A stretch of 64,000 nucleotides of DNA from DASRHD01 sp035485575 (GCA_035485575.1 DATHNW010000026.1:117540-181539), one strand, 5' to 3'; counted from the stretch's first letter, positions 41,280 to 51,351 are shown. The notes: generated from the letters alone by a model not told the origin. Program-made: numbers and translations.

Positions 41280-43814
41280 ATGCCCGCCGCCCGTATTCAA
41301 TCATCCGCTTCGCTCCCGCGCCTCAGCCCCGCCCAACGCCACGCGCTCCGCGCCCGCCTGCGCGCAGCCGTGCGCGATGCCAGCCTGGCCGACCTCGCGC
41401 CCGAGAAAACGGACGCCAACCGCGCGGCGGATGCGGGCCCCTTTTGGGAGCTTGAGCCGGCGCCGCTGGTGCTGCCCGCGGCGGAGTGGGCACAGATCGA
41501 AGCCGGCCTGCGCCAGCGCGCGCGCTTCGCCAACGCGTTTCTTTTCGACATTTATGGCGGCCAGCTCGTGCTGCGCGAGGGCCTGCTCCCGCCCGAGATC
41601 GTGCTCAGCGATCCCTATTACCGCCGCGCCTGCCTCGACCTCGAACCCGACCGGGCGCGTCCCGCGATGCTGATGCGCTTCGATCTCGTAAAGACCTCCG
41701 CCGGGTGGCAGATCGCCGCCACGCGCACCAACTCCCCGGTCGGCCTCGGCTACGCCGTGCAAAACCGGCGCTTTCTCTCGCAGGAGGCCGGCGAACTGTA
41801 CCGGGTGCTGCCCGACTATCACAGCATCGTCAATTTCCCCCTCCAGCTTATCGACGCATTGAAGCAGCTTGCCCCGGCTGCCGCGCTCGACCGCGCCGGC
41901 GGCCCGGCCATCGTCCTGCTCACCGCCGGCCCACTCGACCCGTTTTACACCGAGCACAGTTTTCTGGCCCGAAAAATGGGCCTGCCTCTCGTGCAGGGCG
42001 ACGACCTGCTCGTGCTCGACAACTGCGTTTACTTCAAAACCATCGCCGGGCTCGAGCCGGTTGATGTCATTTACCGCCGTCTCAACGACGCGCACATCGA
42101 CCCCGTCGTCTTTTCCACCGACCGCGAGACCGCCGGCGTGCCCGGCCTGCTCCAGTGCATCCGCTGCGGCAATGTCACTGTCGCCAATGCCATCGGCTCC
42201 GGCCTCGCCGAAAGCCGCGCCCTCGACGCCTATCTGCCGCGCCTCATGCGCTTTTATCTTGGGGAAAAGCCGCTCCTCCCCGCCCTGCCCACCTATACCT
42301 GCGGTGACACGGATCAACTGGACTACGTCCTCGACTCGAACGAAGCGTTCCATCTCCGCGCCGTGCACGATCCCAAACTCGGCGACCCGCGGCTGCACCA
42401 GCCCGAGCCCGCGCTGTTCGGCCCGCGCGGCCTCGCGCGCGAAGTACGCGAAAATCCCTTCGGCTACGTCGCACAAAAAATCCCGTCGCCGGCGCCGCTC
42501 CAGCCCGGCGTAAAAAATTCGCCGCCCTTCCGCCTCAGCGCCTACGTGCTCGCGCAAGGCCGTGATTTTGCCATCATGCCGGGCGGCCTGGTTCATCTCG
42601 GCGCCGGCGATCCGCCGCTTGACCGCGTGGGCCTCACCGCCGACGCGGTCGTCCTGCAGGGTAACACCGTACCCCTCCACGAGGGCCCCGACCTCGACCA
42701 GCCGACACCAGCCGCCAATCCTGCCGAGACCACGGCCACGGCGCACACCACACTTGGTTCGCGCACGGCGGAAAATCTTTTCTGGCTCGGGCGCTATCTG
42801 GAGCGCGCGGAAACCACGGCAAGGATGCTCTCCATCCTCGACGATGTCGCGCTCGAGGAAATTCCCGCCCGCGACCGGCGCCGCTGGCTGCCCGTCTGGC
42901 AGGGACTGCTCGAAGCCACCGGCCACGCCCAGACCCAGCGCATCACCCTGCGCACGCGCCCGCACGAGGCCTTTTCGCCCGAGCTCGCCCGCCGCATGGC
43001 GTTCGACGCGCAGCACTCCAGCTCCATCTACACCTCCGTCCACCTCGCCACCGACAATGCCCGCCGCCTGCGCGACCACCTCAGCCCGGAGGCCTGGGTG
43101 CTCTTGCCGCGCCTCGTCGCCAGCCTCGACGCCGCGCGGCGCAAGGCCCTCAGCCCGCGCCATCCCGACTTTGAAAGCACGACCGCAAAGGCCGTTGCCC
43201 GCGTGCTGGTCGACCTCAACGCCTTTCCCGGCACCGCCGAGCGCACGATGTTGCATGACGCCGCGTGGTATTTCCTCAACCTCGGCGCACACCTCGAGCG
43301 CGCCATCATGACCTGCAGCGCACTCCGCCACGCCCTGGGCGCCGGCGATGCCAAAGCCGCCACCGACCGAGAAGCGCCCGAGTTGTCCGCGCTCCTTCGC
43401 ATGCTTGGCTCGCAGGACGCCTACCGGCGCCTCTATCAGGCGCACAGCCAGCCCCGCTTCATCGCCGACCTGCTCCTGCGCCAGGGTGCCGCGCCGCGCA
43501 GCCTTTATCACAATCTCGCCAACATCCTCAACCGGCTGCGCGCCATCCGCGGGGGGCAGGGCGAGCCGGACGCCACCGAACTCGCCGTCGAGGAACTCCT
43601 GGCCTCGCTGCGCACGCTGAAGCTGGACCAGTTTTTCTCCGTCCCAACCGGCGATAAAAACCCCGGCTCACCGCATTCGAAAGCCTCGCCTCTCGGTGAA
43701 TTTCTTGCCGGCTTGCTGGCCCGTCTCAATGCCCTGCAGCCACTGCTCAGCGACCATTACTTCAGCCATCAGGCACGCGTCGCCGCCAGCGCCCAGGCCG
43801 AATTAGGATTTTGA
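41280..43814 (+). CDS. Circularly permuted ATP-grasp (CP_ATPgrasp) / Alpha-E fusion protein
   Basis: 844 residues. Residues about 60-470 match the circularly permuted ATP-grasp (DUF404/DUF407) family: RARFANAFLFDIYGGQLVLR, SDPYYRRACLDLEPD, LGYAVQNRRFLSQEAGELYR, GNVTVANAIGSGLAESRALD. Residues about 500-840 are an Alpha-E (DUF403) domain beginning GSRTAENLFWLGRYLERAET. In many genomes these are two neighbouring genes with a transglutaminase gene, proposed to make or modify peptide tags. Here they are one polypeptide and no transglutaminase gene is adjacent. The family's amide-ligase activity is inferred from the fold. Confidence 0.85.
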   Translation: MPAARIQSSASLPRLSPAQRHALRARLRAAVRDASLADLAPEKTDANRAADAGPFWELEPAPLVLPAAEWAQIEAGLRQRARFANAFLFDIYGGQLVLREGLLPPEIVLSDPYYRRACLDLEPDRARPAMLMRFDLVKTSAGWQIAATRTNSPVGLGYAVQNRRFLSQEAGELYRVLPDYHSIVNFPLQLIDALKQLAPAAALDRAGGPAIVLLTAGPLDPFYTEHSFLARKMGLPLVQGDDLLVLDNCVYFKTIAGLEPVDVIYRRLNDAHIDPVVFSTDRETAGVPGLLQCIRCGNVTVANAIGSGLAESRALDAYLPRLMRFYLGEKPLLPALPTYTCGDTDQLDYVLDSNEAFHLRAVHDPKLGDPRLHQPEPALFGPRGLAREVRENPFGYVAQKIPSPAPLQPGVKNSPPFRLSAYVLAQGRDFAIMPGGLVHLGAGDPPLDRVGLTADAVVLQGNTVPLHEGPDLDQPTPAANPAETTATAHTTLGSRTAENLFWLGRYLERAETTARMLSILDDVALEEIPARDRRRWLPVWQGLLEATGHAQTQRITLRTRPHEAFSPELARRMAFDAQHSSSIYTSVHLATDNARRLRDHLSPEAWVLLPRLVASLDAARRKALSPRHPDFESTTAKAVARVLVDLNAFPGTAERTMLHDAAWYFLNLGAHLERAIMTCSALRHALGAGDAKAATDREAPELSALLRMLGSQDAYRRLYQAHSQPRFIADLLLRQGAAPRSLYHNLANILNRLRAIRGGQGEPDATELAVEELLASLRTLKLDQFFSVPTGDKNPGSPHSKASPLGEFLAGLLARLNALQPLLSDHYFSHQARVAASAQAELGF

Positions 43815-43825
43815 GTTCCGCCCCG

Positions 43826-44320
43826 TCACGCACCACTCCCCTGTGGGGGCGTCTTGTCTTCACGCACGCTTGAGATCCGCCACGCGCCTTCTTCCCGCAC
43901 CAGCAGATAGCGGTAGCCCGTCCCGCGCCCGTCGGCGGTGAAAATATCCACTGGCAGCACAGCCTGCATGCCGTCATCCAACGCCAGACCGAACTCGGCG
44001 CGCGCATTATGTGCGACGGCCGGGTAGGCGCGCCCGACCATGGTCATGAATTGCTCCTGCGAAAACTTTTGCCGCAGACCCTGCGCCGTGAACGCGTAAG
44101 CCCCGGCGGCATCACCCGCGCGAAAAGCCGCCAGCTGTTTTGTCACCACAGCCACCAGTTCCTGTTTTGTCTCCGCGCGGCTGTAATGCAGGCCGCTATC
44201 ATCATCCGCCTGTGCAACCCAGGTCAGGAGGGCCAAACCGGCCGTCACGACCAACATCCGCCAGATGCGTGTGCCGAAAACCCCGGCGCCCCGCCCGCAA
44301 CTTTCATTGCGCGCGGCCAT
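43826..44320 (-). CDS. Exported DUF4864-like protein
   Basis: 164 residues with an N-terminal signal segment (IWRMLVVTAGLALLTWVAQA). The body, with VVTKQLAAFRAGDAAGAYAF, then TMVGRAYPAVAHNARAEFG and GYRYLLVREEGAWRISSVR, matches the NTF2-like pattern of DUF4864. Function unknown. 3 nt downstream of the hybrid kinase gene on the same strand, so they may be co-transcribed. Confidence 0.75.
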   Translation of the reverse strand: MAARNESCGRGAGVFGTRIWRMLVVTAGLALLTWVAQADDDSGLHYSRAETKQELVAVVTKQLAAFRAGDAAGAYAFTAQGLRQKFSQEQFMTMVGRAYPAVAHNARAEFGLALDDGMQAVLPVDIFTADGRGTGYRYLLVREEGAWRISSVREDKTPPQGSGA

Positions 44321-44323
44321 TCG

Positions 44324-46828
44324 CTAGCCCTCCACCCCCGCCATCACGCCGCGCAATGTCTTCGCGAGCTCGGCAATGCGATAGGGCTTGGTCACACGCC
44401 CGCGAAATCCGTGCACGCGATAATTGGCCAGCACCGGATCGCTCGAATAGCCGCTCGACACGACCGCGCGTACTTCGGGATCGAGCTTGAGCAAATGTTC
44501 GATCGCTTCGCGGCCGCCCATTCCGCCAGGCACGGTCAAGTCCATCACCACGAGGTCGAAAGGCCGCCCGTCCGTGTCCGCCGTCTTGTATTCACGGATC
44601 ACCTCATCCCCGTCCTTCGCCGTCATCACGTCGAAGCCCAGCTTCGTGAGCAGCACCTTCGCCATCTGCCGGATCGGCTCCTCGTCATCCATGAACAAGA
44701 CCCTGCCCGGCATGGCTTCGAAAGGACTGCGCACGGCGTCGACCTCGACCGGCCGGCTTTGCGCCGCCGGCAGCCAGAGGTTGAAGGTCGTGCCCTTGCC
44801 TGGCTCTGACTCCACCTCGATATGGCCATAGTGCTTTTTGATGATGGAATAAACCGTCGCCAGGCCGAGGCCGCTGCCGCTCGTTTTGGTCGTGAAATAC
44901 GGCTCGAAAATCCGCGGCAGCAGCTCCGGCCGGATGCCCGTGCCCGTGTCGACAAACGAAATTTTCAAATGGTCGCCCGCCGCCAGCGCACCGCCCGATT
45001 TCGCGGGAACGGCCTCGTTGCGGAGGGAGATGCTGATCACGCCGCCCCCGGGCATGGCCTGCACGGCGTTGATAACGAGGTTCTGCACCACCTGGCCAAT
45101 CTGGACTTTGTCCACATCCGCCGGCCACAGCTCCGGATCGGCATGAAAATCACAGCGTACCTTCGAGCCATGCAAGGCAAACTGCGCCGCCTCCTGCACC
45201 ACCTCGGGCAGCCGCACGGCGGCACGCACCGGCTCGCCGCCCTTGGCAAAGGTAAGCAGCTGCTGGGTCAGGTCGCGCGCGCGCAGCACCCCGCGCTCGG
45301 CCTCCTCCAGCCACCGGACCGGGGCGCCGGCGGCCTGTGCATCAATCATCGTCAGGGCAAGGTGGCCCATCACCACCGTCAGGATGTTGTTGAAATCATG
45401 CGCAATGCCGCCGGCCAGGATGCCGACGGATTCAAGTTTCGACGTGCGCTGCATCTCGAGTTCCAGCCGGGCGCGCTCCGTCACATCGCGGAACACGAGC
45501 ACGACGCCCACCGCGCGCCCGCTCATGTCGTGCATCGGTGCGCAGCGGCCCTCGATCAGGCAGGGCTGGTCCTCGCGGCTGACCAGGGCGGTCTGCGGCG
45601 GCAGCTCGATGACGCGATCCTCCGCCAGCGCCGCCGTCACCGGCACGGCCACCAGCGCGCGCGTCTTCTCATGCTGCAGCACGCATACTTCGGAAATTTT
45701 CCGCCCCACGCCGCCCCCTTCCTTCCAGCCGGTCAGGGTTTCCGCGGCATGGTTGATGAACTGCACCACGCCCTCGGTATCCACCGTGACCACGCTTTCG
45801 GCCATCGCGCGCAACATGACGCTCAGCCGCTCACGTTCCGCCGCCAGCGCGGCCTCGGCCCGCCGCCGCTCCGTCACATCGCTGATAAAACCCTGGAAGT
45901 AAAGCAGCCGGCCCTGGCCGTCACGCACGGCGCGGACGTCTTCCGAAATCCATTTGGTCGAGCCGTCCCGGCAGCGCACTTCCGATTCGAAGTCCACCAC
46001 TTCGTCATTGCTGTCCAGCGCGCGAAAAAATTCCGCGCGCCGCCCCGGCTCCACATAAAGATCGCGCGCGATGTGCTCATAGCCCGCGATCATCTCCGCG
46101 ACATTCACGAAGCCGAGCATGCGCGCCAGCGCCGGGTTGACCGTGCGAAAACGGCCTTCCGGCGTGGATTCATAAACACCCTCAACCGCGCTTTCAAAAA
46201 GCGTGCGATAGCGCTCTTCACTCGCGCGCAATGCCTCCGCGGCCGCCCGGCGCGGCCGCAAATCGCGCATGATCGCCTGCAGGTAGCGCCGCCCCCCCGC
46301 TTCCACGCTCGCCATGCGCATTTCCACGGGAAGGGAAGTGCCGTCGCAATGCAGCAGCGTGACCTCCGCCTCCTGCCGCCCGCCCCGCCGCGCATGCTCG
46401 ACAAACAATCGCTGCCTTTCCGCCGCGTCTTCCAGTCCGTACAAAATCGTGTGTGGCCGGCCCACCACCTCGGCCTCGCTCCGTCCCAACAGCTCGGTGG
46501 TCGCACGGTTTATCTCGACCAGCAGGCCGGTGGCCGCATCGGCCACGAAAATCGCGTCCCCGGCCTGTTCCATCAGCCGCCGGTGACGCTCTTCCGAAGC
46601 GCGCAGTTCACGGGTACGCTGCTCCACCTTGCGCTGCAGCCGGAAATTGAAAATCAGCGCCACGACTGTCACTACGATGGCCGTGCCAAAAGCCCCCATC
46701 AGCCATTCCGGCCACGAAATGTTCGCTGGTGGCGGGGCGGCGACCGCCATGACGCGTGTGCCGGTGAGCACTTGCGCGACCGTTGCGAAATGAATCCATT
46801 GCGCAAACTGCGAGGTAAAAATCGCCAT
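44324..46828 (-). CDS. Membrane-bound hybrid sensor histidine kinase with three PAS domains
   Basis: 834 residues from MAIFTSQFAQ. This start is preferred because GGGAG lies just upstream and the longer ORF adds a non-homologous leader. One membrane helix at about 40-62, coiled coil, then PAS domains at roughly 80-195, 205-325 and 330-455. The HisKA-type phosphorylation site is in GGIAHDFNNILT. ATPase boxes: NLVINAVQAMPGG (N box), DTGTGIRPELLPRIF, GSGLGLATVY. The C-terminal receiver has phospho-acceptor Asp in VVMDLTVPGG and lysine in VTKPYR. The signal is unknown and no response regulator with a DNA-binding domain is adjacent. Confidence 0.92.
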   Translation of the reverse strand: MAIFTSQFAQWIHFATVAQVLTGTRVMAVAAPPPANISWPEWLMGAFGTAIVVTVVALIFNFRLQRKVEQRTRELRASEERHRRLMEQAGDAIFVADAATGLLVEINRATTELLGRSEAEVVGRPHTILYGLEDAAERQRLFVEHARRGGRQEAEVTLLHCDGTSLPVEMRMASVEAGGRRYLQAIMRDLRPRRAAAEALRASEERYRTLFESAVEGVYESTPEGRFRTVNPALARMLGFVNVAEMIAGYEHIARDLYVEPGRRAEFFRALDSNDEVVDFESEVRCRDGSTKWISEDVRAVRDGQGRLLYFQGFISDVTERRRAEAALAAERERLSVMLRAMAESVVTVDTEGVVQFINHAAETLTGWKEGGGVGRKISEVCVLQHEKTRALVAVPVTAALAEDRVIELPPQTALVSREDQPCLIEGRCAPMHDMSGRAVGVVLVFRDVTERARLELEMQRTSKLESVGILAGGIAHDFNNILTVVMGHLALTMIDAQAAGAPVRWLEEAERGVLRARDLTQQLLTFAKGGEPVRAAVRLPEVVQEAAQFALHGSKVRCDFHADPELWPADVDKVQIGQVVQNLVINAVQAMPGGGVISISLRNEAVPAKSGGALAAGDHLKISFVDTGTGIRPELLPRIFEPYFTTKTSGSGLGLATVYSIIKKHYGHIEVESEPGKGTTFNLWLPAAQSRPVEVDAVRSPFEAMPGRVLFMDDEEPIRQMAKVLLTKLGFDVMTAKDGDEVIREYKTADTDGRPFDLVVMDLTVPGGMGGREAIEHLLKLDPEVRAVVSSGYSSDPVLANYRVHGFRGRVTKPYRIAELAKTLRGVMAGVEG

Positions 46829-47009
46829 TTTCTCCCGAAAATTCGCCTTCACCGAATCGTCACACCGAGTCTTTGTCGAGAGGCAAACCATCTGCATCAC
46901 CGAAATTCTCGCTCCGCCATAAGTTTCCCCTGTCAATTCTCATCCAATCCTCCGCCTCGCCAGTCCGGCCCTCACCCGCCAAGCTTGGCATGCCGGCAAG
47001 GATTTTCAC

Positions 47010-47594
47010 GTGAAAAAAAATATCGCCATTTTGATTTTTGATGACGTCCAGGTGCTCGACTTCACCGGCCCCTTCGAGGTTTTTTCGCTCACGGACAGGC
47101 TTTGCCGCCACGAGGCCTTTCATACGTTCACCGTCGCCGAGTCTCCCGGCAGCGTGCGCGCCCGCGACGGCCTGAAAATCGTCCCCGACTTCACGCTCGA
47201 AAACTGCCCGGCACCATACGTGCTGGTCGTCCCCGGCGGCTTCGGCACCCGCGCGCTGCTCAAAAAACCGGCGCTGCTCGAATGGATCCGCATCAAGGCC
47301 CGCCACGCCGAGATCGTCATGAGCGTCTGCACCGGCGCGCTCGTGCTCGCCCAGGCCGGCCTGCTCGACGGCCTGCGGGTCACCACGCACCACCAGTCGC
47401 TCGACCTGCTCCGCGAACTCGCCCCCGCCGCCACTATCGACCCCTCGCGACGTTTTCACGACAATGGCAAAGTCATCACCTCCGCCGGAATCAGCGCCGG
47501 CATTGATGCCGCGCTGCACGTGGCCGCACGCCTGCTCGGTCCCGAGGCCGCCGCAGCCACCGCCCGCCAGATGGAATATACACCGGGATCATGA
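47010..47594 (+). CDS. DJ-1/PfpI family protein (GATase-1-like)
   Basis: 194 residues. Nucleophile-elbow Cys C107 in SVCTGALVLAQAG, acidic D17 in VLDFTGPFEVFSL and the THHQSLDLL segment resemble isonitrile hydratase-like (InhA) members and the sensor half of AraC-type GATase regulators. No helix-turn-helix follows. Possible roles are isonitrile hydration or glyoxal/protein deglycation; the sequence does not decide between them. Starts right after the divergent kinase region. Confidence 0.85.
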   Translation: MKKNIAILIFDDVQVLDFTGPFEVFSLTDRLCRHEAFHTFTVAESPGSVRARDGLKIVPDFTLENCPAPYVLVVPGGFGTRALLKKPALLEWIRIKARHAEIVMSVCTGALVLAQAGLLDGLRVTTHHQSLDLLRELAPAATIDPSRRFHDNGKVITSAGISAGIDAALHVAARLLGPEAAAATARQMEYTPGS

Positions 47595-47675
47595 GGTCGC
47601 TTGCATTGATCCGCCATGCCTCCGGAAGGAACGAGCGGGTGGAAATGCAGTCCAAGCCTTCAATCCATCACCCCC

Positions 47676-48119
47676 ATGCGCCGCACCCTCATCCTTTTCG
47701 CCGCGCTGATGCTCATGCTGGCCGGCTGCAACACCATCGACAGCCGCATCAGCCAGAAGCAGGACGTGTTCAACCGCCTTGACCCGCAGACCCAGGCCAA
47801 GATCCGGCAGGGTATCGTCGAGGTCGGTTACACACCCGACATGGTCTACATCGCGCTCGGCACGCCGGACGAGCAGCACCAGAAAGTCACGGCCAAAGGC
47901 GATGACACGACGTGGGTCTATCGGACTTACTACGAGCAATATGAAGGCATGGCGCATGTCGGCTACCGCCGCATTGTATTCTTCGATCCGGCGACCCGCG
48001 TCTATCGCATTTACTACGAGCCCGTGAGCACGCCGGTCTATTCCGAGCATGCCCAGGACAATATTCGTGTCACCTTCGTGAACGGCCGGGTCGCGACCAT
48101 CGAACAAAACAAATCCTGA
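47676..48119 (+). CDS. Predicted lipoprotein
   Basis: 147 residues from MRRTLILFAALMLMLAGC. The lipobox LAGC puts the lipidated Cys at residue 18. The body (IVEVGYTPDMVYIALGTPDE, then TWVYRTYYEQYE) has the SmpA/OmlA (BamE)-like pattern: a helix, then GxPxxxx followed by strand W-x-Y. It may be an envelope assembly or surface-layer accessory lipoprotein. Ends exactly where the convergent gpsA ends. Confidence 0.75.
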   Translation: MRRTLILFAALMLMLAGCNTIDSRISQKQDVFNRLDPQTQAKIRQGIVEVGYTPDMVYIALGTPDEQHQKVTAKGDDTTWVYRTYYEQYEGMAHVGYRRIVFFDPATRVYRIYYEPVSTPVYSEHAQDNIRVTFVNGRVATIEQNKS

Positions 48120-49118
48120 TCATTCGCGCTTCAGCTCGCGGGTCATGAGCGCGGCCAGCGCATCGGCCGGTTTTTTATTTCCAAACAGGATCGCCTGCAC
48201 TTCCCGCAGGATGGGCGCGTCGATTTTCCGTTCCGCACACAGGCCGGCGAAAGATTCGGTGGTCCCGTAGCCCTCGACCACTGTCTTGCGGCCGGCCATC
48301 AATTCCGCCGCCGCACGGCCCTCGCCGATCCTCTGGCCAAACTCGCGATTGCGGCTCCAGCCGCCGTGACACGTGGCCACGAGGTCGCCGAAGCCGCTCA
48401 GGCCGTAAAAGGTCTCCGCGCGCGCACCGAGCGCCGTGCCCACCCGCACCATCTCGGCCAGGGCCCGTGTCAGCAGCGCGGCCTTGGCGTTGTCGCCGAG
48501 GCGCAGTCCGTCGCAACAACCGGCCGCGATGGCATAAATATTTTTCAGGGAGCCGCCGAATTCCGCACCCGCAATATCTTCGCTCGTATAAACGCGCAGC
48601 GTCGGCCCGCTCAACGCAGCCTGCACCCGGTCGACCAGCGCAGCGCAGCGTGCCGCCGCCAGCACCATCGCCGCCGGCTGACCGCGCGCGACCTCGCCGG
48701 CATTGGTCGGCCCCGTCAGCGCGCCCACGGGCAGTTCTGGAAAAATTTCCGCGATGACCTGCGACGGCCGCAGGTACGTGCCGAGTTCAAGTCCCTTGGC
48801 CAGGCTGACCAGCAGGCCCATCTGCCGGGCTGAACCGAGGCCGGCGCGCACCCGCGCGCACGTCTCCCGCAGCGCCTGCACCGGACACGCCAGCAATACG
48901 ACCTCGGCTTCCATGAGCACGGGCGCCAGCTCATGGCCGATCTGCAGGCTCGGCGGCAGCGCCACGCCCGGCAGGTAGTCGGTGTTTTCATGCACGGATG
49001 AAAGCGCCAGCGCGTGTTCGAAGCGCCGCGGCACGAGCGCGACCGTGTGGCCCAGCCGCGTGAGATGGACGGCAAAGGCCGTGCCCCAGGCGCCGGCGCC
49101 GATGACCGCGAAGTTCAT
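48120..49118 (-). CDS. gpsA: Glycerol-3-phosphate dehydrogenase [NAD(P)+]
   Basis: 332 residues. Makes sn-glycerol 3-phosphate from dihydroxyacetone phosphate for phospholipid synthesis. Rossmann loop GAGAWGTAFA at residues 7-16, VSLAKGLE, TGPTNAGEVA (the usual form is SGPSFA), active-site segment GGSLKNIYAIAAG and TFYGLSGFGDLVATC. Start at MNFAVIGAGAW. The TGPTNAGE variant is unusual but seen in some lineages as far as I recall. Confidence 0.93.
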   Translation of the reverse strand: MNFAVIGAGAWGTAFAVHLTRLGHTVALVPRRFEHALALSSVHENTDYLPGVALPPSLQIGHELAPVLMEAEVVLLACPVQALRETCARVRAGLGSARQMGLLVSLAKGLELGTYLRPSQVIAEIFPELPVGALTGPTNAGEVARGQPAAMVLAAARCAALVDRVQAALSGPTLRVYTSEDIAGAEFGGSLKNIYAIAAGCCDGLRLGDNAKAALLTRALAEMVRVGTALGARAETFYGLSGFGDLVATCHGGWSRNREFGQRIGEGRAAAELMAGRKTVVEGYGTTESFAGLCAERKIDAPILREVQAILFGNKKPADALAALMTRELKRE

Positions 49119-49191
49119 GCGGGCAAACTGGCCCTGGAAAATAAAGAAGGCACGGAAAATTTCTGCGGTGTCCTCCCGATTTTCCGCGGGT

Positions 49192-49968
49192 TCATTCCGG
49201 GAATTTTTTCGCGCGCACCGCGGCGGCGTAGGCGGCAAACCCCTTTTTGAATTCCTCGCCGGCGTGCGCGAAGGCGCGGGCAAAGCCGGGCGCATGGCCG
49301 GGCGCGAGGCCGAGCAGATCGGGGCTCACCAGGATCTGCCCGTCGCAATGCGGCCCCGAGCCGATGCCGATGGTCGGGATTTTCACGGTCTCGGTGATGG
49401 TGCGCGCGAGGTTGGCCTCGGTCATTTCGAGCAGGAGCGCGAAGGCGCCCGCCCGTTCGAGCGATAGCGCATCGGCCAGCAGGCGCTCGGCCTCGGCGGC
49501 CTCGGCGCCGAATTTTTTGTAGCGACCGAGAGTATGCACCTGCTGCGGCTTGAGACCGATGTGCCCCCATACAGGCACGCCGGCTTCGACGAGGCGGGCG
49601 ACCTGCGGCGCCAGCGTCGCGCCGCCCTCGATCTTCACCGCCTCGGCCCCGGCTTCCTGCACGAGCCGCTGGCAGGCGCGCAGCACGCGCCCGAAATCGA
49701 AATGCGCCTCGGCAAACGGCACGTCGGCGGCCAGCAGCGCGGCGGGCTTCGCGCGCGCCACCGCCGCGGTGTGATGCACCATCATGTCAAGCGTCACCGG
49801 CACGGTGCTCTCGAAGCCGAGCAGCGTGTTGCCGACCGAGTCGCCCACGAGAATCACGTCCACACCAGCCGCGTCGGCGTGGCGCGCAGTGATGACATCG
49901 TAGGCCGTGACCGCGACGATCGGACGCTGATTTTTCAGTTTACCCAGCGTATGCGTGGTGGTCTTCAC
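49192..49968 (-). CDS. panB: 3-methyl-2-oxobutanoate hydroxymethyltransferase
   Basis: 258 residues. Adds a hydroxymethyl group from methylene-THF to ketoisovalerate, giving ketopantoate for CoA synthesis. Signatures: VAVTAYDVITARHADAAGVD, VGDSVGNTLLGFESTVPVTL, AVKIEGG and GHIGLKPQQVHTLGRYK, then GIGSGPHCDGQILVSPDLLG. Start overlaps the stop of lysA by 4 nt, so the two are coupled. panC is not adjacent. Confidence 0.95.
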   Translation of the reverse strand: MKTTTHTLGKLKNQRPIVAVTAYDVITARHADAAGVDVILVGDSVGNTLLGFESTVPVTLDMMVHHTAAVARAKPAALLAADVPFAEAHFDFGRVLRACQRLVQEAGAEAVKIEGGATLAPQVARLVEAGVPVWGHIGLKPQQVHTLGRYKKFGAEAAEAERLLADALSLERAGAFALLLEMTEANLARTITETVKIPTIGIGSGPHCDGQILVSPDLLGLAPGHAPGFARAFAHAGEEFKKGFAAYAAAVRAKKFPE

Positions 49969-51269
49969 TTCAAAAACGCGGGGATGCGCTCGTTCGCGGT
50001 CATCTGCTCGAACGTCTCGCGCGCGTTCACCAGCTCAAAGGCACTACCATGCACGAGCACCTCGGCGGGCAGCGGGCGGGTGTTATAGCGGCTGGCCATG
50101 GTAAAACCATAAGCACCCGCGCTCATGAAGGCAACAAACTCGCCCTCCCCCACCTCCTGGAGCTGGCGGTCCTTGGCGAAGCAATCGCCACTTTCGCAAA
50201 TCGGCCCGACGATGTCGGAGACGAGCGCACGGCGCGAGGTGTCGCGGTGCAGCGGGACGATTTCGTGGTAGGCGTCGTACATCGCCGGGCGCACGAGGTC
50301 GTTCATGGCCGCATCGACCACGAGAAAATTCTTGCCCGCGCCGCGCTTGAGATGCTCGACCCGCGTGAGGAGGACGCCGGCGTTGCCGACGAGAAACCGG
50401 CCGGGCTCGAGCAGGATCTTCAAGCCGAGCGGCTGGAGCAGCGGGACGAGCGTGGCCCCGTAGGTCTCGGGCGTGAGCGGACGTTGGTCGGCCGGCTGTG
50501 CCTCCCACCATTCGCTGGCGCCGCTGGCGAGGGCGTCCGGATAAACAATGCCAATGCCGCCGCCGACGGAAAAATAACCGATGCCGAACTTCGCCTTCAG
50601 CTCGGCCGCAAAGGGCGCGACTTTTTCCACAGCCTCGGCAATCGGCGCGACGCTGGTCAGCTGCGAGCCGATGTGCATCTGCACGCCGCGGATCTCGATG
50701 TGCTTGAGCTTGGCCGCGGCCTCGTAGGCCGCGCCCGCATGCTTGAGCGGAATGCCGAACTTGTTGTCGCTTTTGCCCGTGGTGATCTTGGCGTGCGTAT
50801 GCGCGTCCACGTCGGGGTTGACGCGGATGGCGATGCCGGCCTTGCGGCCGAGCTTTCCGGCGACATGGTTGAGGCGGGCGAGCTCGGGCTCGCTCTCGAC
50901 GTGGAAGGCGAAGATGCCGTTTTCGAGCGCGAGCTTGATCTCCGCCTCGGTTTTGCCCACCCCGGCGAAGACGCTGGCGTCCGCCTTCGCACCCGTCGCC
51001 AGGACCCGCCGCAGTTCGCCTCCGCTGACAATGTCGAAGGCCGCGCCCAGGCCGGCGAAGTGGCGCAGCACGGCGAGATTGGAGTTGGCTTTCAGCGCGA
51101 AACAGATGCGCGCGTCGAGCCCGGCCAGGCTTTGCGCGAGACGATGGTAATTATTTGTAATCGTCGCCGCGCTGTAGACGTAAGTCGGCGTGCCGTAGAG
51201 ATGTGCAACGGCAGCGAGATCGACTGACTCGCAATGGAGGTGCTGACCGACGTAGCGGAAGTGGTGCAT
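49965..51269 (-). CDS. lysA: Diaminopimelate decarboxylase
   Basis: 434 residues. PLP enzyme converting meso-diaminopimelate to L-lysine. PLP lysine K60 in FALKANSNLAVL, glycine loop SVGGGIGIVYPD, substrate motif EPGRFLVGNAGVLLTRV, and the second-site Cys in GPICESGDCFAKDR. First gene of a lysA-panB pair, joined by an ATGA overlap. Divergent from the small ORF at 51352. Confidence 0.95.
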   Translation of the reverse strand: MHHFRYVGQHLHCESVDLAAVAHLYGTPTYVYSAATITNNYHRLAQSLAGLDARICFALKANSNLAVLRHFAGLGAAFDIVSGGELRRVLATGAKADASVFAGVGKTEAEIKLALENGIFAFHVESEPELARLNHVAGKLGRKAGIAIRVNPDVDAHTHAKITTGKSDNKFGIPLKHAGAAYEAAAKLKHIEIRGVQMHIGSQLTSVAPIAEAVEKVAPFAAELKAKFGIGYFSVGGGIGIVYPDALASGASEWWEAQPADQRPLTPETYGATLVPLLQPLGLKILLEPGRFLVGNAGVLLTRVEHLKRGAGKNFLVVDAAMNDLVRPAMYDAYHEIVPLHRDTSRRALVSDIVGPICESGDCFAKDRQLQEVGEGEFVAFMSAGAYGFTMASRYNTRPLPAEVLVHGSAFELVNARETFEQMTANERIPAFLK

Positions 51270-51351
51270 GACTGGGAAAAAGCCGTCAAAAAGGGTGGTT
51301 ATAACGGGTTTCCCCTTGAAAAAACGACTCTAATTTTCAATTAGGTAGAGC

